From Anaerolineales bacterium UBA5195 (GTDB lineage Bacteria; Chloroflexota; Anaerolineae; Anaerolineales; Villigracilaceae), in the NCBI GenBank assembly GCA_002412925.1, contig DHVZ01000037.1, positions 100,879 to 164,878 on the forward strand: 64,000 nt of DNA, written 5' to 3'. The notes below the pieces were generated by a model. That model was not told the DNA's origin, ran no database searches, and saw only the letters and a program-made list of their open reading frames with translations. The position numbers and the translations under genes were made by a program. This document shows positions 46,592-54,637 of this stretch, piece by piece (position 1 is the first letter of the stretch; every line of letters starts with the position of its first letter).

Positions 46592-48817
46592 ATGAAAACT
46601 GCCCACGCCATCGCCATCGATCAGTTAATCACCAACCTTCCTGAAAGTTATTCCAGCTTCGATCGGGATGAAGTGCAGCGCGCCTATAACGTCGCCGCAG
46701 AAGCGCACGCTGATCAGAAACGTCTATCGGGAGAGCCTTATATTAATCATTGTGTGGCGGTTGCGGCTATTTTAGCCGAAATGAAAATGCCTGCCGAGGT
46801 TGTCTGCGCCGGTCTGCTGCACGACACGGTTGAAGACACACCATTAACCTTGCAAGATTTGCGCCGTCAGTTCGGCGATGTCATCGCCAACCTGGTGGAC
46901 GGTGTCACAAAACTGGATAGTTTGCCTCGCGTCTCACGCAGTAACCATTTCGGCGAGGAGGCCGAAACCATTCCGCCCACGGCAGACCAGGTTTCCAAAC
47001 GAAAAAAACAACTCGCCACCGAGGCTATGCGCAAAACATTTCTGGCGATGAATGACGATGTGCGCGTGGTGCTGATCAAGCTGGCCGACCGCCTGCACAA
47101 TATGCGCACCCTGGGATTTACCAGGCCAGAGAAACAGAGACGAATTGCCCAAGAAACCCTCGATATTTACGCACCCCTGGCCAACCGCCTGGGCATCTGG
47201 CAAATCAAATGGGAATTGGAAGATTTATCCCTGCGCTATGTGGATCCAGAAAAATATAAGGAAATCGCCGAACAAATTTCAGACCGGCGAAGTGTACGGG
47301 AAGACCAAATCGCCGAGATCATCGAAAATCTCTCGCGGATCTTGGCCCAAGCCGGGATAAAAGTTGAAATTAGCGGTCGTCCCAAACATATTTACTCCAT
47401 CTACAAGAAGATGCTAAAAAAAGGGAAGACTTTTGAAATGGTGCGCGATATTCGGGGTGTGCGCTTATTGGTAGCTGATATCCCTTCATGTTACGCTACA
47501 TTGGGAATCATTCACAATCATTGGCGCCCCATCCCCGGCGAATTTGATGATTATATTGCCGCGCCAAAGGACAATTTTTACCAATCCCTGCACACTGCGG
47601 TAATCTACGACGACGGAAAACCACTGGAAGTTCAGATTCGTACTGCCGAAATGCATCAGAATGCAGAATTTGGTATCGCCGCTCATTGGCGCTACAAAGA
47701 AGGCAGCAGCAAACGCGACACGAAATACGAACAACATGTTTTATGGCTGCGCTCGATGATGGAATGGCGGCAAGATGTGAATGACGCTCAGGAATTCGTC
47801 GATTCGATGAAATCCGACGTCTTCGAAGACCGCGTCTATGTATTTACCCCCAAGGGCGATATCATCGATCTACCGGCCGGTTCAACCCCGATTGACTTTG
47901 CCTACCACGTCCACACGGATATCGGGCACCGCTGCCGGGGCGCAAAGGTTGACGGGAAACTCGTCCCTCTTGATCACACCTTTAAGACCGGGGAGCAAGT
48001 GGAAATTCTGACATCGAGGCAGGGCGGTCCCAGCCGCGATTGGCTCAACGCGGCTCTTGGCCTGGTAAAAACCCAGCGGGCGCGTTCAAAGATCAAGTTC
48101 TGGTTCAAAAGGGAAGACCGCGAGCAGAATCTGTCGCAGGGCCGCACCATGCTCGAACGCGAACTGCGCCGCCTGGGCCTGGGAGATACCAACCTGGAAA
48201 CGCTCGCCAGGCAAATGGATTACAAAAACCCGGACGAGATGTTTGTAGACCTGGGCTGCGGCGATCTCCCAATGAGCCGCATCATCAACCTGCTTTCGGA
48301 ACAGGAACTGCCGCTCGAAGATGAATTAGTGCCATCGGCGCCAAAAAGCAGCAGCACCACCACCGAGGCCGTTGCCGTGGTTGGGCTGCGAGGCCTTTTA
48401 ACAGTTACGGCCAAATGCTGCAACCCGATGCCAGGCGACCCGATCATCGGTTACATCACCCGGGGGCGCGGCGCCACCATCCACCGTATGGACTGCCCCA
48501 ACATCCTGCGCACAACGGAACGCGAACGGCTCGTCAAAGTTTCATGGGGTTCACAAATCCGCACCTATCCGGTTCCAATTCGGGTGACGGCTTTTGACCG
48601 CCAGGGCCTGATGGGAGATGTTTCAAATTTGCTGACCACTGAGGGCGTCAACATCATCGACGTCAAGGTGCATGTCGACCACGAAAACGTTAAAGCCGAC
48701 ATTGCCGATATCCACCTGATCGTGGAAGTACGCGACATTGCCCAGTTAAGCCGTGTCTTGACACGGATTGAGAATCTTGATAACGTGCTGGATGCGCAAA
48801 GAATCCGCGCAGGATAA
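46592..48817 (+). CDS. rsh: Bifunctional (p)ppGpp synthetase/hydrolase RelA/SpoT
   Basis: A 741-residue long RSH enzyme. The HD hydrolase domain has H53 and H77-D78 (VCAGLLHDTVED), and LIKLADRLHNMRTL completes the metal site. The synthetase domain shows SGRPKHIYSIYKKM and DNFYQSLHTAVIYDDGKPLEVQIRT. TGS (RVYVFTPKGDIIDLPAGSTPIDFAYHVHT, about 410-470) and a C-terminal ACT domain (about 665-741) follow, so it is the full-length stringent-response regulator with both activities likely intact. moeA starts 45 bases later. Confidence 0.95.
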   Translation: MKTAHAIAIDQLITNLPESYSSFDRDEVQRAYNVAAEAHADQKRLSGEPYINHCVAVAAILAEMKMPAEVVCAGLLHDTVEDTPLTLQDLRRQFGDVIANLVDGVTKLDSLPRVSRSNHFGEEAETIPPTADQVSKRKKQLATEAMRKTFLAMNDDVRVVLIKLADRLHNMRTLGFTRPEKQRRIAQETLDIYAPLANRLGIWQIKWELEDLSLRYVDPEKYKEIAEQISDRRSVREDQIAEIIENLSRILAQAGIKVEISGRPKHIYSIYKKMLKKGKTFEMVRDIRGVRLLVADIPSCYATLGIIHNHWRPIPGEFDDYIAAPKDNFYQSLHTAVIYDDGKPLEVQIRTAEMHQNAEFGIAAHWRYKEGSSKRDTKYEQHVLWLRSMMEWRQDVNDAQEFVDSMKSDVFEDRVYVFTPKGDIIDLPAGSTPIDFAYHVHTDIGHRCRGAKVDGKLVPLDHTFKTGEQVEILTSRQGGPSRDWLNAALGLVKTQRARSKIKFWFKREDREQNLSQGRTMLERELRRLGLGDTNLETLARQMDYKNPDEMFVDLGCGDLPMSRIINLLSEQELPLEDELVPSAPKSSSTTTEAVAVVGLRGLLTVTAKCCNPMPGDPIIGYITRGRGATIHRMDCPNILRTTERERLVKVSWGSQIRTYPVPIRVTAFDRQGLMGDVSNLLTTEGVNIIDVKVHVDHENVKADIADIHLIVEVRDIAQLSRVLTRIENLDNVLDAQRIRAG

Positions 48818-48862
48818 AATCTTCTCGCTTTTGGTTTCACCCTTCAACCCTGGAGAGGCAGT

Positions 48863-50095
48863 ATGCTAAGCGTACAGGATGCACAACAAAAAATCCTTTC
48901 CCGTTTTGAGCTGCTCGAAAAAGAGTACGTTCCGCTGGGCGATTCAGCCGGTCGTATCCTGGCAGAATCCATCCGCTCTGACTCTGATTTGCCAGCCTTC
49001 AACAATTCAAGCATGGATGGCTTCGCAGTTTTTGCAGCCGATGTTTTGGCTGCCAGTCCGGATCAGCCCAAATCGCTGAAAGTTGTCGCCGATATCCCGG
49101 CCGGAAGCGCTGCAAACATCATCATCTCGCCCGGCCAGGCGGCGCGGATCATGACTGGCGCGCCCATCCCGACCGGCACCGACGCAGTGGTAATGGTCGA
49201 AAATACCGACTTTAACCTGGGAACCGCCGGGGAAGCTGCTCCACGGGATGTGGTTATTTTTAAATCGGTGCATCCGGGGGAAAACGTGCGCCGGAAAGGC
49301 TCAGATATAAAAAGCGGGCAGGAAATTCTGCCTGCGGCGCGCATTTTACAGTCGCAGGATATTGGCATGCTAGCCATGCTGGGCCTGGCGAAAGTACCGG
49401 TACGACGAAAGCCAAGAGTGGCGATTGTTTCCAGCGGAGATGAACTTTTGCCGGTGGGAATGGCGCTCGAACCAGGGAAAATATATGATTCGAACACCCA
49501 TATGCTGGCATCGCTGGCCCGCAAAGCCGGTTGCGAAGTCTTGCGCCTGGGCGTTGCTGCAGATCGTTACGAAGCGGTGAAACAACTACTCGACGAAGCA
49601 GCGGATTTTATTCCAGACCTGATTGTCTCGTCGGCTGGGGTCAGCGTGGGAGCTTTCGACTACGTCAAAGATGTGGTTGAAAGCGAAGGCACGTTAAACT
49701 TCTGGAAAGTGGACATGCGCCCGGGCAAACCACTGGCTTTCGGAGAATATCGCGGCATCCCGTTTTTTGGCCTGCCCGGCAATCCGGTCTCATCGTTTGT
49801 AGGCTTTCTGGTCTTCGTCCAACCCGCGCTGGAGCGTTTGAGTGGCGGCGAAACGGCAGCAAAAGCGCGGGTGAAGGTGATTTTGGCCGAAGACGTGGAA
49901 TCGGATGGACGCGAGAGCTACCTGCGGGTTGTGGTCAGCCGTCAAGACGGGGTCTTCGTCGCAAAACTGACCGGCCACCAGGGTTCTGGAAACCTGTTCT
50001 CATTGGTGCAGGCAAATGCTTTACTAATTATCCCCTCTGGTGTAAAATCCTGCCCGCCCGGTTCAGAAGCGATTGCATGGCTCTTGGAAAGTTAG
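48863..50095 (+). CDS. moeA: Molybdopterin molybdenumtransferase MoeA
   Basis: A 410-residue MoeA that inserts molybdenum (or tungsten) into adenylylated molybdopterin. Signatures are LPAFNNSSMDGFAVFAAD, IMTGAPIPTGTDAVVMVE, RVAIVSSGDELLP and FFGLPGNPVSS. GGAGAGG lies before the ATG. It probably shares a transcript with relA. Its product would be needed by the tungsten-type aldehyde:ferredoxin oxidoreductase encoded at 1394-3553; the two genes are far apart, so this is a metabolic, not an operon, link. Confidence 0.94.
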   Translation: MLSVQDAQQKILSRFELLEKEYVPLGDSAGRILAESIRSDSDLPAFNNSSMDGFAVFAADVLAASPDQPKSLKVVADIPAGSAANIIISPGQAARIMTGAPIPTGTDAVVMVENTDFNLGTAGEAAPRDVVIFKSVHPGENVRRKGSDIKSGQEILPAARILQSQDIGMLAMLGLAKVPVRRKPRVAIVSSGDELLPVGMALEPGKIYDSNTHMLASLARKAGCEVLRLGVAADRYEAVKQLLDEAADFIPDLIVSSAGVSVGAFDYVKDVVESEGTLNFWKVDMRPGKPLAFGEYRGIPFFGLPGNPVSSFVGFLVFVQPALERLSGGETAAKARVKVILAEDVESDGRESYLRVVVSRQDGVFVAKLTGHQGSGNLFSLVQANALLIIPSGVKSCPPGSEAIAWLLES

Positions 50096-50220
50096 TTTGG
50101 AGAAATTCTCTCCCTGAAAACCTGCGCCCCTTCTGTTTCCATCGCAAAACACGACGACGATTCTGAACGTTATCACAATCACTCGCCTGGTCCTTCAACC
50201 GGCAACCTAGGAGGATTAAT

Positions 50221-50454
50221 ATGCCCCGTATCCGCTGCCACTATACCGACTGCATCTTCATCGATGACGGCTACTGTTCTGCTGCGGCAGTTGAAATTGA
50301 TCCAGACACCGGCTGTGCCACGTTTTCGGCTGCTGATGGCGCCGTAGCCGGTGAAGAAAAATGGGATGAGGAAGAATTGGAAGAATGGGAAGAAGAGGAC
50401 GTTGACGAAGACGATGACGACCTGTGGGCTGATGACGAAGAAGAAGAGTACTAA
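50221..50454 (+). CDS. DUF1540-like Cys protein with very acidic tail
   Basis: A 77-residue protein. The N-terminal part RCHYTDCIFIDDGYCSAAAVEIDPDTGC matches the DUF1540-like pattern C-x4-C-x7-C-x12-C and probably binds a metal ion. The C-terminal 35 residues are nearly all Glu, Asp and Trp (EEKWDEEELEEWEEEDVDED). AGGAGG lies six bases before the ATG. Function unknown. A hairpin terminator follows. Confidence 0.82.
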   Translation: MPRIRCHYTDCIFIDDGYCSAAAVEIDPDTGCATFSAADGAVAGEEKWDEEELEEWEEEDVDEDDDDLWADDEEEEY

Positions 50455-50490
50455 ACCCACTTCCCTTTACCCGTATCACGTCAAATAAAA

Positions 50491-50524
50491 ATTTTCCCGG
50501 CGCTGGATGCAGCACCGGGAAAAT
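50491..50524. terminator. Bidirectional terminator
   Basis: ATTTTCCCGGCGCT at 50491-50504 pairs with 50511-50524 (one wobble). A and T outer ends serve both the DUF1540-like gene (+) and the epimerase-like gene (-). Confidence 0.85.
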
Positions 50525-50527
50525 GAT

Positions 50528-51538
50528 TTAAGCGGGGTAAGCTCGCTCGTAAGCGGCGATGATCGTATCCCAGAGCTGGTTGGACTCGCTATCGAGAGTC
50601 TGGCGCGACACATCGGCCTCGTGCCAGGCCAGGGCGCGGCGCACACCCTCAGACCAGGGTACTTCACAGCTGAAATCGGGAACCAGGCGTTTGATTTTGG
50701 AGTTATCGAAGACCGCGCTGTTGGCTTTGTCGCCAATCAGGCTGCCGATGGCATTTTCGGAATACCTGGCAATCAAATCTGAGGGGATGTGGATAATTTT
50801 CGGCTCGACGCCAATCGCACTGCCTAATTCCTGATAAATCTGGTTCCAGGTCAGAACCTCATCAGATGTGATATGGAAGGCTTCGCCGAGAGACTCCTGT
50901 CGCCCAAACAACCCCAGGAACCCTTTTGCGAAATCCCCGTTCCAGGTCAGCACCCATAATGAAGTGCCGTCACCCGGAACGATGACTTTTTGCCCGCGCT
51001 TGATACGATCGACGACGGTATAGGGGTAATTCCAACTGCCCATGATGAGCGGAATTTGCGACAGTCCATAAGTCAGCGATGGCCGAACAATGGTGACAGG
51101 AAAGTCGTTTTTGTGATATTCGTCCATCAGGCGCTTCTCACAGGCAATCTTGTCGCGCGAATACTGCCAGAAAGGGTTTTCCAGCGGCGTCTGCTCGGTA
51201 ATCAGGTAATGGGCAGGCGGCTTCTGGTAGGCGCTGGCCGAGCTAATAAAGATAAACTGGTCAGTTTTGCCATTAAAGATGCGGATGTCGCGCTCGATGT
51301 CTTCAGGGGTATAGGCAATCCAATCGACCACTACATCGAAATGCTGTCCATGGAGAAGCTCAGCGAGCCGGGTCGAGTCGGCATGGATGTCGCCGATCAA
51401 TTGTGCTGCGCCTACGGGCAGGTGATGTTTCGTTGAAGCAGAACGATTCAAGAGGGTCAAATCCATTCCCCGCTGAATGGCAAGTTCAGAACAGGCAATA
51501 CTGATCAGCCCTGTGCCTCCGATAAATAAGACTTTCAT
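50528..51538 (-). CDS. NAD-dependent epimerase/dehydratase-like SDR protein
   Basis: A 336-residue extended SDR. It starts MKVLFIGGTGLISIACSELA, the G-x-x-G-x-x-S/G nucleotide-binding motif. FISSASAYQKPPAHYLITEQ includes the position of the active-site Ser/Tyr motif, but the Tyr-x3-Lys is degenerate (YSRDKIACEKRL further on). It resembles the atypical CSP41/epimerase-like group. I chose the ATG at 51538 because AGGAG lies seven bases before it; an ATG six bases earlier is too close. Substrate unknown. Confidence 0.87.
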   Translation of the reverse strand: MKVLFIGGTGLISIACSELAIQRGMDLTLLNRSASTKHHLPVGAAQLIGDIHADSTRLAELLHGQHFDVVVDWIAYTPEDIERDIRIFNGKTDQFIFISSASAYQKPPAHYLITEQTPLENPFWQYSRDKIACEKRLMDEYHKNDFPVTIVRPSLTYGLSQIPLIMGSWNYPYTVVDRIKRGQKVIVPGDGTSLWVLTWNGDFAKGFLGLFGRQESLGEAFHITSDEVLTWNQIYQELGSAIGVEPKIIHIPSDLIARYSENAIGSLIGDKANSAVFDNSKIKRLVPDFSCEVPWSEGVRRALAWHEADVSRQTLDSESNQLWDTIIAAYERAYPA

Positions 51539-51585
51539 GTTCATCTCCTGGTTCAGTTTTCTTGATTGTACCCCCTCTGGGGTAA

Positions 51586-52488
51586 CTATCCTTCGCCAAG
51601 CTCCGGGATTGGCGAAGGGACTGCGCGCCGCATCCATAAATTTTCAAAAACAAAAAGGGCCAGCGCAACCCAGACAATGCTAAAACCGATTAAATGCATC
51701 CGGTCAAAGGGTTCATGATAAACCAGCACACCGAGCAAAAATTGGATCGTTGGGGCGATGTACTGCATGATTCCGATCATCGAAAGTGGAATTCGATGCG
51801 CAGCCGAGGCAAACATCAGGAGCGGAATGGTGGTGGCCACGCCCGCACCAGCCAAAAGTAAGTTCGTGGGCACCCCGCTATGCAGAAAAGCGCCCGTTCC
51901 CGAAAGTTCCCTGAAGATGAGATAAGCCAGCGCAGGAAGAAACAAGATTCCGGTTTCCAGGGTTAATCCATGAAGTGAGCCAAGCGGAGCCATTTTTTTA
52001 ACGAGTCCATACGTGCCAAACGAAAAAGCCAGGCTCAGGGCAATCCACGGCAAGCGGCCATACGAATAGGTCAAATATAATACGCCAAAGGCTGCCAGAC
52101 CAACCGGAATCCATTGGAACGGGCGCAAGCGTTCGCGCAAGAAAATCACCCCCATCAAAACACTCAAAAGGGGGTTGATGAAATACCCCAGGCTGGTCTC
52201 AAGTATGTAATTCTGATTGACCGCCCAGACATAGAGAAACCAGTTAACCCCAATCAGCATAGCCGCAGCAAAATAAGTTGGCAAAACGCGTGGCTGCCTG
52301 GCAGCCTGAGAAAAAGCTGGAAGTTGCCGCAAGGCGGCGATCGCCACAACAAGCATCAGGAACGACCAGCCAATGCGATGGCTGAGCAATTGCAGAGCAT
52401 CCACCTGGTTCAACCATTTCCAATAAATTGGGAAAAACCCCCAGGTAATGTAGGCACCCAGAGCATACCAGAGACCTTTATTCGTCAT
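51586..52488 (-). CDS. rarD: EamA family transporter RarD
   Basis: A 300-residue, ten-segment drug/metabolite transporter. MTNKGLWYALGAYITWGFFP and ALQLLSHRIGWSFLML match the RarD subgroup, as does TTIPLLMFASAAHRIPLSMIGIMQYIAPT in the second EamA half. RarD proteins are linked to chloramphenicol sensitivity and efflux; the natural substrate is not known. GGGAAAG precedes the start. A spacer of 47 bases separates it from the epimerase-like gene on the same strand. Confidence 0.9.
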   Translation of the reverse strand: MTNKGLWYALGAYITWGFFPIYWKWLNQVDALQLLSHRIGWSFLMLVVAIAALRQLPAFSQAARQPRVLPTYFAAAMLIGVNWFLYVWAVNQNYILETSLGYFINPLLSVLMGVIFLRERLRPFQWIPVGLAAFGVLYLTYSYGRLPWIALSLAFSFGTYGLVKKMAPLGSLHGLTLETGILFLPALAYLIFRELSGTGAFLHSGVPTNLLLAGAGVATTIPLLMFASAAHRIPLSMIGIMQYIAPTIQFLLGVLVYHEPFDRMHLIGFSIVWVALALFVFENLWMRRAVPSPIPELGEG

Positions 52489-52560
52489 AACTTTCCCTTG
52501 ACTTGAGATTGTTCATTATCACACGACTTTCACCACAGAAACATTCGAAAAGCACAGTAA

Positions 52561-52609
52561 AGTTCATTACAAACAGCCCGGCGAGCCCGGGCTGTTTGTA
52601 ATGAACTTA
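52561..52609. terminator. Terminator of the copper operon
   Basis: A 22-base arm at 52561-52582 pairs perfectly with 52588-52609 around five bases. It lies downstream of the last copper gene (copZ-like, minus strand) and upstream of rarD. Confidence 0.85.
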
Positions 52610-52632
52610 TCGAGATGGAAATATTCAGGAAA

Positions 52633-52845
52633 TCAGGCGGGCACAATCTGATAACCTTTTTTCTTAACCGCGGCAACAATCTCGGTTTCCTCTACTTGGT
52701 GCTCATCAAACTCAACGACCATTTGCATTTTATGGTAACTGGCTGAAATCCGCCAGATACCAGGCAGAGTATCTTCCAGGCTTTCAAGAATCATGGCGCA
52801 GTTTGGACATTGCATATCGGGTATTTTATAAGTCTTTTGTAGCAT
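52633..52845 (-). CDS. Heavy-metal-associated domain protein (CopZ-like)
   Basis: A 70-residue HMA protein with the metal-binding Cys-x2-Cys in KIPDMQCPNCAMILESLEDT. A four-strand, two-helix ferredoxin-like layout is readable up to AAVKKKGYQIV. It should act as a copper chaperone delivering Cu(I) to CopA. GAAGGAA precedes the ATG by five bases. It is the last gene of the copper operon, 137 bases after the SafE-cupredoxin gene, with a strong terminator after it. Confidence 0.88.
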   Translation of the reverse strand: MLQKTYKIPDMQCPNCAMILESLEDTLPGIWRISASYHKMQMVVEFDEHQVEETEIVAAVKKKGYQIVPA

Positions 52846-52982
52846 GGATTCCTTCACCAGAAATAAGCGTTGCGTCAAATCTCAGGAAAACCCTGGTTGC
52901 ATGGCGCACCGCACACAACGAGTAGGTAGTTGACGAAATATCTTGAAGAAGCCCGCTTTTCGTGAACTATTGGCTATACACC

Positions 52983-54032
52983 TTATTGAGTGAACTCGAT
53001 TACGCCGGTGTACATACCCATCGAACAGGTAAAGCGCAGGGTTGTGCCAGCCGGTTGGGGCGGAATTTCGACCGGGACACTGCCAGTTTCAGGCAGGAGC
53101 GCGTAAAACTTCAAAGCCGGGATGACAAAGTCACGGGCGCAAGAGGTCGTCTGCTCGGTGACAATCTTCAAGGTCACAGGAACGCCCGCCTGGGCGGCCA
53201 ACTTTCGAGGTTTATATCCGTTATTTTCTGCCCGCAACACGAGGCTGGCGGAGGCTTCGGCAGCTGGCTGGGCGGAAGGAAAAAGGTTGCGCGTTAGATT
53301 CGCAAAAGAAAGCGGCGATCCGAGCAGGTTGAGGGCGCTATCGAAGGTAACCAGTCCCAGAACCAGGACAACAACCGCCACAAATTTCATAAAATAGCCC
53401 TCCAGGCGCGCGCCAACCTGTGTGGCAAAATAGGCAACAGCAAAAAAGACCGGGCTGGTGCCGAGCGTAAAAGCGAACATCAGCGCGGCGGCGCTCAACG
53501 GATCGCCCGTACCGAGGGCTACCGCCATCATCGCCTGAGTTACACCGCAGGGAATGAAGACCGTCAACGCGCCAAGGAAAAGCGGAGTGGCAGTATCCGT
53601 CCCCTTGGCGGTGCGGCGGATTGTTCGCGTGATGAATTTTGGCGGCTCAATGGCAAAATATCGAAAAATCGGGTGGACATTGAGCATTCGCAACCCGTTG
53701 CCAAGCATGAAAATAGCAATGGCGATCATCAGCAGGGCGCGTGTGATTGGGTCAAAGGTCAGGAAGGAACCCAGCCAGCCAAGCAAAACGCCGAGCAAGG
53801 TGTAGACAGCCAGTTTGGCAGCCAGGAAGAGCAGGATTGGTGTCGCCGCATTCGGGCGCGCTGCCAGAACAGGACGTTTCCCCTTTTTGAGGGGCAAAGG
53901 CGGGGCCGCGCTGAGCAAATCGCGCTCAATCTGACCGGCTAGCGAGGACGCGAGCAAACCACCCTGCACGGCCAGGCAGGATAGCCCACCGGTGGTCAGA
54001 CCGGTTATAAAGGCGACGAGGTATTGTTCCAT
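52983..54032 (-). CDS. SafE/DsbD-like membrane protein fused to a cupredoxin-like domain
   Basis: A 349-residue protein. The N-terminal 225 residues form six or more membrane segments of the SafE/DsbD type (GGLSCLAVQGGLLASSLAGQ; FIPCGVTQAMMAVALG). The C-terminal 110 residues form a beta-rich cupredoxin-like domain with TTSCARDFVIPALK and RFTCSMGMYTGVIE, whose Cys and Met residues fit Cu ligands. It probably moves or receives copper at the outer face of the membrane. Its ATG lies two bases after the stop of the lipoprotein gene, so they are coupled. Part of the copper operon. Confidence 0.85.
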   Translation of the reverse strand: MEQYLVAFITGLTTGGLSCLAVQGGLLASSLAGQIERDLLSAAPPLPLKKGKRPVLAARPNAATPILLFLAAKLAVYTLLGVLLGWLGSFLTFDPITRALLMIAIAIFMLGNGLRMLNVHPIFRYFAIEPPKFITRTIRRTAKGTDTATPLFLGALTVFIPCGVTQAMMAVALGTGDPLSAAALMFAFTLGTSPVFFAVAYFATQVGARLEGYFMKFVAVVVLVLGLVTFDSALNLLGSPLSFANLTRNLFPSAQPAAEASASLVLRAENNGYKPRKLAAQAGVPVTLKIVTEQTTSCARDFVIPALKFYALLPETGSVPVEIPPQPAGTTLRFTCSMGMYTGVIEFTQ

Positions 54033-54033
54033 G

Positions 54034-54546
54034 CTACCGCTTCCCGCCATCCCAGACTACAAATGGCATATTGATGACGACACCAGGCTGTTCGATGGTG
54101 ACTTCACCAGAATTTTGGGCAGCCAGAAGATCGGCAGATGCTTTGAATTCGCGGGCCTTGGCCGGGTCAGCCCAGGTGACAACGTTCAGGCGGCGCAGGG
54201 GAGTGTATCCATCCGTGCCGGGGGGATTGTCAAAGACATCAGCCTGGAAGCCAAACGGGCCGGAACCAGTCACGCCGTTTGTGAAAACATAGACATCCGC
54301 CAGGGCTTCAGCAGGGACATTTGCCAACGAGGGAACATGGATAACCGACGATTTCATCATATTGGTCAATTTTTCAGCAACAGCAAGATCTGAGGCTTCA
54401 GTATGAATAAAATATATTTCTTTGCCCTCGGCATAGGCCTTGCCCGCGGGCAGTTCGGCTTTCGCAGGACCGCTTTGTGCGGGAGCGCAGGCCGAAAGGA
54501 CAGTAATCAGTAAGAGTGTAACCAGTAAAAGTTGTTTGGTTTTCAT
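54034..54546 (-). CDS. Copper-operon lipoprotein of unknown family
   Basis: A 170-residue lipoprotein: signal MKTKQLLLVTLLLITVLSAC with lipobox VLSAC (acylated Cys about residue 20). The mature part contains GKEIYFIHTEASDLAVAEKL, with a histidine and acidic residues, and further aromatic Val/Phe-rich strands. I recognise no named family, though similar proteins occur in copper or hemoprotein clusters of Chloroflexota. GAAGGAA precedes the start by eight bases. Its stop is one base from the next ATG. Confidence 0.8.
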   Translation of the reverse strand: MKTKQLLLVTLLLITVLSACAPAQSGPAKAELPAGKAYAEGKEIYFIHTEASDLAVAEKLTNMMKSSVIHVPSLANVPAEALADVYVFTNGVTGSGPFGFQADVFDNPPGTDGYTPLRRLNVVTWADPAKAREFKASADLLAAQNSGEVTIEQPGVVINMPFVVWDGGKR

Positions 54547-54637
54547 GTAAAGGTTCCTTCTGGGAGGTAAACGGGGGAACGAATGAATAAGTAAACAAGT
54601 AGGCAGGGGAAACAAGGGATGTTCCTTGTCCCCCTGT

